From the NCBI GenBank assembly GCA_023144115.1, contig JAGLGH010000207.1, forward strand, positions 1 through 5,837: a stretch of DNA of 5,837 nt, given 5' to 3'. The stretch's first letter is position 1. Every line of letters starts with the position of its first letter. This stretch comes from Nanobdellota archaeon (GTDB lineage Archaea; Nanobdellota; Nanobdellia; Woesearchaeales; JAGLGH01). A program made the position numbers and the translations under genes. The notes under the pieces were generated by a model. That model was given only the letters and a program-made list of their open reading frames with translations. It made no database searches and had not been told where the DNA came from. Below are positions 1 to 5,837 of this stretch, in pieces.

Positions 1-3000
1 GATATTATGCAATCGCTATTACAATTTAAACTACCAAGATCATAGCCTTTAGTGATACAGGTCTCACTTCCAAAATCACTGCTATCGCATTCCTCATCAG
101 CATCTCTTGTGCCATCTCCGCAATATGTCTGCTGTCTCACACCAGAATGAGAAAGTCCTGTTATGACAAATGTATGATTATCATCACTTAAATTGCAATT
201 GTAATCATCTGAACTACCTGGGCATGTTATAGGTGTTTCATCATTTTCATTGCAGAGAGATGAGATGTTGTTTATGGAATCTATTTCTGCATCTTTTATG
301 CAAATGCTTGGAATGCTTGTATTAAGCTTTGCAACATATATAGTCTTTGTACTGGCTTGAGATGTGAGGTTGAGACCTTTGACAAGAAGATAGCCAGAAC
401 TTGAGCCAGTTGGCTGCTTTTCTATGGTTATCGCAGACAAATTAAGCATAGTTGTATTATTAAAAGTCCAATTAAACTCCAACAAGCTGGAAGCATTATA
501 CGATATGTTTATCTCATGGGTTCCATTAAATTCCTGTGATAGGTTAGTTAGATTGCCAATGGATATGTTCAATGAAATGTTTGAGATTATAGTCTCAGCA
601 TCTCCCTCCAGATAATCTGCGCTGTCATTGATGCCGTCATTATCAACATCTTCTACCTCTAAGATTGTGATATTGATGATTGTTTCTGTTACCTGATTGC
701 CATCGTTGACATTGACTTTGAAATAATAAGATTCTGAATCTTGGTATGTGGTATTCCATATAAATGAGTCATTAATTAGGGTGAATCTGGTATCATTTAT
801 TCCATATGTCAGATTATCATTATCAATGTCTGTTGCATTTACTGTGATATTAATTGTTTCACTTTCATTATATGTCGCATTGTATGTTAAAGTGAACTGC
901 GGAGCATCATTTAGAGGTGTGACATTAAATACTATTTCCCCAGTTATATTATTTACTCCATCGCTCGCAGTGACTGTAATAGGCAATAGTCCATACCAGT
1001 CCTGGGCAGGTGTGAAATTAATCAATCCTGTATCATTGTCTATTGAAATTTCAGTGGTATTAGTCGTATTCAGAGAATAAGTTATGGTATCACTCTCATT
1101 ATCAGTAGCATTCACATCATAGGTTATAGAACTATCTTCATCTAATGTTAAATTGATGAAAGAATGCAGCCAGTAAAGTGGCTTATTGGTATAATTTACA
1201 TTAAGAATCCATGAATGCGTGTCATAAAGCATAGAGTCATTTATAATTATAGATATGTTATAACTTCCTGCTGAAGAATAATTGCCTGTGAAGTTCCATT
1301 CTGTTGTTTCGTTTGCAATAAGGGTAGAATTAAGATACCATTTTATTGATGTATATGGGCCATCATCAGTATAATTGATAGAAAAAGTTTGGTTATTAGG
1401 CTCAGATATATTTATTTCTGTTGCAGGGCTTGTTTGTGTTATATTTGGAGCTGAGTTGTTGAGGAATATTGACCTGTTTTCTGATTGACCTTGGTTTTCA
1501 TCAACATCTTTTGCTGTTACAAAAAAGGTTATTGATCCATTCCCACTAAAATTATAATACCATGACTTGCCAGAGCCATTCATTGATATGTTCTCTGAAG
1601 GATCTACTATATGTAATGTAGTATTGTACAAATCTTCATTAGATGTTACATTTATGAATATGTAATCTACTTCTGTAACAGTCTCGGCTTCAGGGCTTAC
1701 TATTGTTACTTCCACATATCCCGCATACAGTAGGGCTTCATAAAGATCAATTCTTCCATAAGTAAGATTAGACGCACCATCATAAATCTGCTTTCCAGTT
1801 CCATTAAAAATGCTTTCAATCTCCTGCGGTGTCTTTGATTGTCCTGATAATTTAAGATATTGATTAATTATAGCAAATGCTCCAGCAACATGTGGTGTTG
1901 CCATTGAAGTTCCGGATTTAAGAGTATATCCACTATTAGGATACTTTGTGGAATTAATGCTTGAACCAGGTGCAAACAACTGAACCATCCAGTTGCGGTT
2001 TGAATAATCTGCAAAACTATCATTTTTCAATGTCGCTCCCACTGGTGTTGCATTCTGGATGCAAGCTGGCGAGTTGATAAATTCATCATCACCATCGTTT
2101 CCACTAGCAACAATTACGCTGATATTCTTTGCAATAGCATTATTTATTGCAGTTGAGTAATAAGGATAAGTATCATCACAATAAGTTCTATTCAATCCAC
2201 CACCGAGACTCATGCTTATAATTGAAATATTATAAATCTCAGCATTATTTGTGCAATACTCAATTCCTGCCAGGATGTCCGAACTCCAGCCAGAACCATC
2301 AGAATCCATAGATTTTACAGCGATAATCTGTGCATCAGGAGCAACGCCTTTAATCTCACCATTTGCAGCAATAATTCCAGCGCAATGCGTTCCATGATAG
2401 TGATCATCCATAGGATTCCCATCATTATTAACAAAATCCCATCCCTGAATTACTTTTGAACAGCCACTCCAGTTATAGGTTGTGTTAGTTGTTCCATTTA
2501 AAACATAATCTATATAAAAACCATAATCAGTAAAACCCCCATCAGTTATCAATCTAACAGAAATCGTATCTCCTTGAGAATAAGGTGTCCATAAATTTTC
2601 TATTACCCCATTAATCCCATGATAATTTGCAATTTCATTCATGTTAGAATCATATATAATTATTCTATCAAGAGTATCCTCCCCCGAAACTTCTCCTTGG
2701 TATTCAAGACTTATATTCTTAAAATGGATAGCAATATTCTCATACCCTGGTTTAGTTATATTCCATGTATAGTCAAAATCATTTGAATAAGGATGAGATA
2801 AGTTCTCTAAGATATAACTTTCATTTGTTCCATTTAACACAACTTGGGAAATATTGCAACCACCCAAATCAGGATGAGTATAATCTACTCCAGTGTCAAT
2901 AACACAAACAGTCTGCCCCTCACCAGTCAGATTTGTGCCATTGAATTGCAAAGACCATGATTCTGTAGCATTGATGATACCTGTAGAATCTTGCAGGGAG

Positions 3001-3479
3001 ATATAAAATGGTTCGTCATATTCTATGCTTTCAACCATGCCGCTTGCAATCAAGTCATTAAATTCCTCTTGTGTAAGTGATGCAGAGAAGCCATTGAAAG
3101 AATTATACTTATGTTTTACCCGCTGCCTGCCAATGTTGTTTATAGCAGATTCCATTGCTGCTTTTTTAAGTTCTTTTACTTGATTTGTTCCCATTGCAGC
3201 TACTTTTTTAGACCAGCCTTTTACTGCTTTAGGCTCTTTCATTGTGATAATTGCTCTTACTTTTTTATCAGTCTGAAGTTTTTCCCTGATCTGTGAACCC
3301 ACAGTAACTCCTGCCATCTGATCTACTTTAGGCATATCTAATCCATATGCTGCAATCATATCAGATCTTTTATCAATGGTCTTAGACACTTTATCTGAAG
3401 CAAGAACCCCAGATAACATAACAATAGCTATCAGAATCATCAATATACTTAAGATACTAACAAAAACTTTATTCCTCAT
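1..3479 (-). CDS. Secreted S8 (subtilisin-like) serine protease with CUB-like insertion and glycosylated stalk, C-terminus cut by window
   Basis: This is one uninterrupted reading frame of 1159 codons that leaves the left edge without a stop. Residues 1-28 form a signal peptide (basic MRNK, hydrophobic core, cut near VLA-S). Residues about 72-162 resemble an inhibitor I9 propeptide. The catalytic domain spans about 173-588. It has Asp195 in VIDTGVDYTHPDL, His362 in HGTHCAGI, oxyanion Asn461 in ASGNDG and Ser525 in SGTSMATPHVAG, so it should be active. The Asp-His gap of 167 residues is far longer than in plain subtilisins because a CUB-like domain (about 224-328) sits in it. Residues about 590-940 are Ig/cadherin-like repeats. 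A DVDNDGINDSAD calcium-loop motif follows at 944-955, then cysteine-rich modules (about 1020-1117 and 1119 onward). It is probably an exported, surface-bound protease. The substrate and the anchor are unknown. The start at 3479 is the third of three in-frame ATGs and was chosen by its Shine-Dalgarno spacing. Confidence 0.95.
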   Translation of the reverse strand, partial: MRNKVFVSILSILMILIAIVMLSGVLASDKVSKTIDKRSDMIAAYGLDMPKVDQMAGVTVGSQIREKLQTDKKVRAIITMKEPKAVKGWSKKVAAMGTNQVKELKKAAMESAINNIGRQRVKHKYNSFNGFSASLTQEEFNDLIASGMVESIEYDEPFYISLQDSTGIINATESWSLQFNGTNLTGEGQTVCVIDTGVDYTHPDLGGCNISQVVLNGTNESYILENLSHPYSNDFDYTWNITKPGYENIAIHFKNISLEYQGEVSGEDTLDRIIIYDSNMNEIANYHGINGVIENLWTPYSQGDTISVRLITDGGFTDYGFYIDYVLNGTTNTTYNWSGCSKVIQGWDFVNNDGNPMDDHYHGTHCAGIIAANGEIKGVAPDAQIIAVKSMDSDGSGWSSDILAGIEYCTNNAEIYNISIISMSLGGGLNRTYCDDTYPYYSTAINNAIAKNISVIVASGNDGDDEFINSPACIQNATPVGATLKNDSFADYSNRNWMVQLFAPGSSINSTKYPNSGYTLKSGTSMATPHVAGAFAIINQYLKLSGQSKTPQEIESIFNGTGKQIYDGASNLTYGRIDLYEALLYAGYVEVTIVSPEAETVTEVDYIFINVTSNEDLYNTTLHIVDPSENISMNGSGKSWYYNFSGNGSITFFVTAKDVDENQGQSENRSIFLNNSAPNITQTSPATEINISEPNNQTFSINYTDDGPYTSIKWYLNSTLIANETTEWNFTGNYSSAGSYNISIIINDSMLYDTHSWILNVNYTNKPLYWLHSFINLTLDEDSSITYDVNATDNESDTITYSLNTTNTTEISIDNDTGLINFTPAQDWYGLLPITVTASDGVNNITGEIVFNVTPLNDAPQFTLTYNATYNESETINITVNATDIDNDNLTYGINDTRFTLINDSFIWNTTYQDSESYYFKVNVNDGNQVTETIINITILEVEDVDNDGINDSADYLEGDAETIISNISLNISIGNLTNLSQEFNGTHEINISYNASSLLEFNWTFNNTTMLNLSAITIEKQPTGSSSGYLLVKGLNLTSQASTKTIYVAKLNTSIPSICIKDAEIDSINNISSLCNENDETPITCPGSSDDYNCNLSDDNHTFVITGLSHSGVRQQTYCGDGTRDADEECDSSDFGSETCITKGYDLGSLNCNSDCII

Positions 3480-3485
3480 CATCAT

Positions 3486-3491
3486 CTCCTT
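3486..3491 (-). promoter_or_regulatory. Shine-Dalgarno site of the subtilase gene, deciding among three consecutive ATGs
   Basis: On the minus strand AAGGAG is followed at once by ATGATGATG (3485-3477), all in the same frame. The first ATG abuts the ribosome binding site with no spacer, and the third lies six bases from it, which is the usual archaeal distance. Initiation at 3479 (MRNK...) is therefore preferred over 3485 (MMMRNK...). The difference is two residues of the signal peptide. Confidence 0.75.
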
Positions 3492-3520
3492 TAGATTTAA
3501 TAATAAAATAATTGAATTTA

Positions 3521-3537
3521 ATATTTATATATCTTTT
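3521..3537 (-). promoter_or_regulatory. Archaeal BRE/TATA promoter of the subtilase gene
   Basis: The minus strand reads AAAAGATATATAAATAT. This is a near-ideal archaeal TATA box (TATATAAAT) with a purine-rich BRE-like stretch just upstream. Initiation 25-27 bases downstream would fall near position 3500 and give a leader of about 20 bases that includes the AAGGAG site. The subtilase can therefore be transcribed independently of sppA, whose stop codon lies about 40 bases upstream of the box. The start site is inferred from spacing only. Confidence 0.7.
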
Positions 3538-3574
3538 GCATCAATCCAGAATTTTCTCAGAAGATATTGGACTA

Positions 3575-4528
3575 TCACCACCAAATCATAGGATAATCCG
3601 GTTCTGCCCCTTTTGATGCAATGCTAGATCCTATCCCTCTACCAATCTGGAATGAGTTATCATTGAATACTGAACCAAGCATGGCAATTAATGATTTCTC
3701 TTTCTTGTATTGCGCAATCTCTATCTCAGAGAGGTTCAGCTCTTTTTTTAGATACTCTTTCACTTCTTCTTTTCCACCAATCTCATCAATTAAGCCAAGT
3801 TCTTTTGCTTCATAGCCAAGATATATCTGTCCTGTAGCAAGCTTTTCAACATCATCATAGTCCATATTCCTGCTTTCTGCTATTTCTTCAATAAAGAAAT
3901 GCCTCATTTTATCTATCAGATTCTGGAATATCTCTCTTTCCTCTGATGTCATGTCTTTATAAGGCGAGCCCATATCCTTATATTTTCCTGATACAAGCCT
4001 TTCGTATGTTACATTGTATTTGTCAAGAAGGCCTGAGAACTGGAGGTATGATCCTATCACTCCAATAGAGCCAGTAGCAGACATCCTATGAGCAAATATC
4101 CTGTCAGTTGAAGCTGCAATCCAGTATGCTCCGCTTGCGCCTGCGCTCCTGATCCAGGCAGCACTTGTCTTATTTGATCTTTTTATAGCCAGAGCTATCT
4201 CGTCAGTAGGGACAACCATGCCCCCAGGTGAATCAATCTCAAAAATAATGCCTTTTATCGCAGCGTCCTTATCTGCTTTTTCAATCATCTTTATAATCTC
4301 TGTGGATGATGCAGCAGCGCTTGATATAAATCCTGAGGCAGGGTCAGACATAATCATGCCTTTTATAGGAATCATAGCTATATTCCCTGATGGATAGCTT
4401 ATGCCGTCATCTACAAATAAAGAGACTATGCCTGCAAATATCATACTTAAGAATCCAAATGTTATAAGAAGGACTATGAAAAATCCCCATCCATATTTTT
4501 GTTTTATCTGCGATTGTGTTTTTTTCAT
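3575..4528 (-). CDS. sppA: SppA-type membrane serine protease (S49 family signal peptide peptidase)
   Basis: This 317-residue protein matches the short, single-domain SppA form found in Gram-positive bacteria and archaea, not the double-domain E. coli enzyme. A basic cytosolic N-terminus (MKKTQSQIKQK) precedes one membrane anchor at about 13-39, so the protease domain should lie outside the membrane. The core has DSPGG (99-103), ASGAYW with nucleophile Ser132, GSIGVIG (154-159), and GKYKDMGSP with general-base Lys184. The Ser-to-Lys spacing of 52 residues equals that of the B. subtilis Ser147/Lys199 dyad, which supports this assignment. Family members degrade leftover signal peptides and other membrane-associated peptides; the B. 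subtilis enzyme is linked to lantibiotic resistance. The gene starts 10 bases after the RDD gene ends and is probably translated from the same transcript. The protein ends in an unusual MIWW tail. Confidence 0.95.
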   Translation of the reverse strand: MKKTQSQIKQKYGWGFFIVLLITFGFLSMIFAGIVSLFVDDGISYPSGNIAMIPIKGMIMSDPASGFISSAAASSTEIIKMIEKADKDAAIKGIIFEIDSPGGMVVPTDEIALAIKRSNKTSAAWIRSAGASGAYWIAASTDRIFAHRMSATGSIGVIGSYLQFSGLLDKYNVTYERLVSGKYKDMGSPYKDMTSEEREIFQNLIDKMRHFFIEEIAESRNMDYDDVEKLATGQIYLGYEAKELGLIDEIGGKEEVKEYLKKELNLSEIEIAQYKKEKSLIAMLGSVFNDNSFQIGRGIGSSIASKGAEPDYPMIWW

Positions 4529-4532
4529 TTTT

Positions 4533-4540
4533 TCACCCTC
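4533..4540 (-). promoter_or_regulatory. Shine-Dalgarno site of sppA, overlapping the RDD stop codon
   Basis: The minus strand reads GAGGGTGA, then four A residues, then the ATG at 4528. GGGTGA matches the core of the archaeal GGAGGTGA consensus, and the leading GA belongs to the TGA stop of the RDD gene. This indicates re-initiation or coupled translation within an RDD-sppA operon. It also supports the annotated start of sppA. Confidence 0.75.
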
Positions 4541-5039
4541 ATTCTAATCTTATTACCTTTGTTTTTGATATGATATCGCTTAGTCTGCGCTGTGTTTTTG
4601 TGAACATCATGAATCCCGGATCGATAATCCATAATACTATAAAAGGAAAGAATGGAAATATAGCCAGATTCCTTAATATTACCTGGCTCAGTGAAAGCCT
4701 TTCAGTCTCAGATACTACATACAATCCCATTATTTTTTTCCCAATGCTCTGGCCTGTGATATACTCGGTAAAAGTAAAATATAAGAAAATCATCACAGCT
4801 ATAAAAAAACTAATCGCATATACTGCAGGAGGCGACTGGCTTGCGCTAAGCATAGAATATGCCTTGCTGAATGATCCTGCAGGGATCAGCCGTCTCAATA
4901 GCTCCCTGAAAGGTGATATTATAACAAACTGAATTATGAGGAGGTCAATGAAAAATGCTATTGTCCTTCTCACAAATTCACTATTGATAACACTAGCTCT
5001 CTGCTTGGGAAGATTAAGATTTAAGTCTGTATCATCCAT
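4539..5039 (-). CDS. RDD-family integral membrane protein, candidate SppA partner
   Basis: This 166-residue protein has three likely membrane segments, at about 26-42, 72-91 and 119-139. The family's signature Arg and Asp appear in the first helix as RRTIAFFIDLLI (Arg24/25 and Asp32). The typical GQSIGKKIMGLYVV turn lies at 96-109, and the closing R-LSDIISKTKVI segment at 152-163 matches the usual end of the domain. RDD proteins vary in role, and several are transporters or regulators. Here the gene directly precedes sppA with a 10-base gap. In B. subtilis the RDD-domain protein SppI (YteJ) is encoded beside SppA, forms a complex with it and inhibits it. A comparable inhibitory or scaffold role is inferred from context, not shown by sequence. 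No Shine-Dalgarno precedes the ATG, which suits a leaderless message from the TATA box at about 5064-5071. Confidence 0.88.
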   Translation of the reverse strand: MDDTDLNLNLPKQRASVINSEFVRRTIAFFIDLLIIQFVIISPFRELLRRLIPAGSFSKAYSMLSASQSPPAVYAISFFIAVMIFLYFTFTEYITGQSIGKKIMGLYVVSETERLSLSQVILRNLAIFPFFPFIVLWIIDPGFMMFTKTQRRLSDIISKTKVIRLE

Positions 5040-5061
5040 ATTTTACATATTTAAATTAACA

Positions 5062-5072
5062 GGTATAAAAAT
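5062..5072 (-). promoter_or_regulatory. Putative TATA box for the RDD-sppA operon (leaderless)
   Basis: The minus strand reads ATTTTTATACC, with its centre about 28 bases ahead of the RDD ATG. That spacing would put the transcription start at or next to the start codon, and no ribosome binding site is seen in between. The run of five T residues lies just past the aIF1A stop codon and could also act as a simple archaeal T-tract termination signal for that gene. A second AT-rich stretch at 5047-5054 is too close to the ATG to serve as the box. Confidence 0.5.
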
Positions 5073-5097
5073 GTTATGTTATCGGTCTTTCTTAGAA

Positions 5098-5460
5098 TCA
5101 GAATTCATCTATTTCTTCAAGCTGTTTAACCATTCCTCTTTTTCTGAGAGCGATTGCCTGGGTTCTGGTATATTTATAAACTACATCGCCTTTTTCATCG
5201 CCAGAGAATTCCCATGGTTCTATAATTAAGATATCTCCTTCCCTGACCCATAATCCCCTTTTCAATCTTCCAGGTATCCTGCAGATTCTTGTCTTTCCGT
5301 CGAGGCATCTCACTTTCTGCCTGCTTCCGCCAAGTCTCTGTTCAAGTATTCCAAGGGTTTCTCTTCCCCTTGGCATTCTCAGCCTTATGACTTGTTCTTC
5401 CTGATCGCCAGGTTTGAATGGTTTCTTCTTTCCTTTGAATTTAGGTACAGGTTTCTTCAT
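5098..5460 (-). CDS. eif1A: Archaeal translation initiation factor 1A (aIF1A)
   Basis: This 120-residue protein is the archaeal counterpart of eukaryotic eIF1A and bacterial IF1. It binds the A-site of the small ribosomal subunit and helps recruit initiator tRNA. A basic N-terminal tail (MKKPVPKFKGKKK) precedes an S1-like OB fold at about 24-98. The fold carries the hallmark strings RMPRGRETLGILEQRLGG, VRCLDGKTR, CRIPGRLKRG and LWVREGDILIIEPWEF. A GDVVYKYTRTQ segment and an acidic tail (LEEIDEF) follow. Length and motif order are normal for the family, so the identification is firm. The ATG at 5460 lacks a Shine-Dalgarno. The nearest upstream ATG, at 5477, opens only MFN before a TAG stop, so 5460 is the right start. 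In many archaea this gene lies near RIO1 kinase and KH-domain genes, but here its downstream neighbour is the RDD gene. Confidence 0.97.
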   Translation of the reverse strand: MKKPVPKFKGKKKPFKPGDQEEQVIRLRMPRGRETLGILEQRLGGSRQKVRCLDGKTRICRIPGRLKRGLWVREGDILIIEPWEFSGDEKGDVVYKYTRTQAIALRKRGMVKQLEEIDEF

Positions 5461-5483
5461 CTAATTAAACATTAACCGAGAAG

Positions 5484-5495
5484 CCTTTATAATTG
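5484..5495 (-). promoter_or_regulatory. Putative TATA box for aIF1A (leaderless)
   Basis: The minus strand reads ACAATTATAAAG, centred about 28-29 bases before the ATG at 5460, with an A/C-rich CCAAAC stretch upstream that could serve as a BRE. The bases between box and ATG hold no purine-rich ribosome binding site. A leaderless transcript starting at or near the ATG is therefore the simplest reading. Confidence 0.55.
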
Positions 5496-5506
5496 TTTGG
5501 ATTAAA

Positions 5507-5575
5507 ATGTTGTGTGGCATGATTTATTCTTAGTAAGAGCTCTAAATCTTGATTTAAAATCCTATTACACAGCAT
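5507..5575. repeat. Imperfect nested inverted repeat in the divergent promoter region
   Basis: The outer arms are ATGTTGTGT (5507-5515) and ACACAGCAT (5567-5575), nine pairs including one G-T. After a symmetrical five-by-five mismatch, inner arms GATTT (5521-5525) and AAATC (5557-5561) pair again. Both arm pairs centre on 5541. The perfect palindrome AGAGCTCT (5536-5543) lies almost at that centre, and further AAATC/GATTT copies occur at 5544-5548 and 5551-5555. It could be an operator controlling one or both divergent genes, or an RNA hairpin. The region is AT-rich, so part of the symmetry may be chance. Confidence 0.45.
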
Positions 5576-5608
5576 ATTTTTAGAACAATATAACAATATC
5601 TGTTTTTT

Positions 5609-5625
5609 AGAAATAATTATATATC
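5609..5625 (+). promoter_or_regulatory. BRE/TATA promoter of the receiver-domain gene (leaderless)
   Basis: The plus strand reads AGAAATAATTATATATC. A TATA element (TTATATAT) is centred near 5620, about 27 bases ahead of the ATG at 5647, and the purine-rich AGAAA just upstream resembles a BRE. No Shine-Dalgarno lies between, so a transcript starting at or near the ATG is expected. Confidence 0.6.
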
Positions 5626-5646
5626 AGATGTTAATCTTAAAAATAT

Positions 5647-5837
5647 ATGGATTCAAAACCTAAGATAGCCTGGATTGAAGATGATTATCTCCTATTAGAA
5701 GAGAATTTATATTTTTTATCAAAAGTATTTGATGTTGATACGTTTAGAGAGAGGGATAGCAGGCATATAGATCTGTCATATGCAAGACAAGAGGTAATTT
5801 CAGTAAAATATAAAGGTATTATTCTTGATGATATGCT
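5647..5837 (+). CDS. Response-regulator receiver (CheY-like) domain protein, N-terminal part only
   Basis: The frame opens at the ATG at 5647 and stays open for 63 codons plus two bases to the window edge. It begins MDSKPKIAWIEDDYLLLEEN. Strand one, KIAWIEDD, ends in the acidic cluster (Glu11, Asp12, Asp13) that holds magnesium in receiver domains. Strand three, YKGIILDDML, places Asp61 where the phosphate-accepting Asp normally stands. A helix (LLLEENLYFLSKVF) lies between, as in the CheY fold. The stretch before strand three is slightly longer than usual. What follows the receiver (DNA-binding, kinase or nothing) lies outside the window, so the output function is unknown. The gene is divergent from aIF1A. 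Identification rests on half a domain. Confidence 0.7.
   Translation, partial: MDSKPKIAWIEDDYLLLEENLYFLSKVFDVDTFRERDSRHIDLSYARQEVISVKYKGIILDDM

Noticed and set aside
748..1080. Plus-strand open frame of 110 codons, and a shorter one at 424-615
   Set aside because: Both lie antisense inside the continuous subtilase frame, have no recognisable motifs, and reflect the low stop density opposite Asn/Thr-rich coding sequence.
1..3479. Possible frameshift or pseudogene, because the protease is so long and has a large Asp-His gap
   Set aside because: The frame is open throughout, all four catalytic residues are present in order, and the extra length is accounted for by a recognisable CUB-like insert and stalk domains.
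3477..3485. ATGATGATG as a C-box of a C/D guide RNA
   Set aside because: It is explained by the start codons of the subtilase, and no D box at suitable spacing was seen.
3480..3574. Terminator between sppA and the subtilase gene
   Set aside because: No T-run or stable hairpin follows the sppA stop on the minus strand, so read-through into the subtilase cannot be excluded.
4516..5229. Plus-strand open frames at 4516-4932 and 4936-5229
   Set aside because: They are antisense shadows of the RDD and aIF1A genes, which have clear family signatures on the other strand.

Overview
The window looks archaeal and is most like an AT-rich genome of the DPANN type (Woesearchaeota/Pacearchaeota-like). It carries a translation factor of the aIF1A family, TATA-box promoters about 27 bases ahead of genes that lack a Shine-Dalgarno sequence (leaderless pattern), a G-rich archaeal-type Shine-Dalgarno ahead of an internal operon gene, and a secreted subtilase with a very long, sequon-packed stalk. 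The lineage is inferred from gene content and style; no rRNA is present to fix it.

Layout. Four genes lie on the minus strand and are read from right to left: aIF1A (5460-5098), an RDD-family membrane protein (5039-4539), an SppA-type membrane serine protease (4528-3575), and a large exported subtilisin-family protease (from 3479, running off the left edge without a stop). One gene lies on the plus strand at the right edge (from 5647, cut by the window end) and begins like a response-regulator receiver domain. The divergent gap 5461-5646 holds two promoters facing apart, with an imperfect nested dyad between them.

How the genes fit together. The RDD gene and sppA are 10 bases apart, and the sppA ribosome binding site overlaps the RDD stop codon, so they are almost certainly co-expressed. 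This recalls the Bacillus subtilis SppA/SppI (YteJ) pair, in which an RDD-domain membrane protein binds and inhibits SppA. The RDD protein here may therefore be a regulator of the protease. The subtilase has its own strong TATA box and leader and is probably a separate unit. It has a signal peptide, an I9-like propeptide, and a complete Asp195/His362/Asn461/Ser525 catalytic set. A CUB-like domain is inserted between the catalytic Asp and His. After the catalytic core comes a stalk of Ig/cadherin-like repeats with roughly one N-glycosylation sequon per ten residues, then a calcium-loop motif and cysteine-rich C-terminal modules. Three of the five genes thus concern the membrane or cell surface.

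No tRNA, rRNA, CRISPR array, insertion sequence or clear terminator hairpin was seen. Translations and residue numbers were worked out by hand from the sequence.
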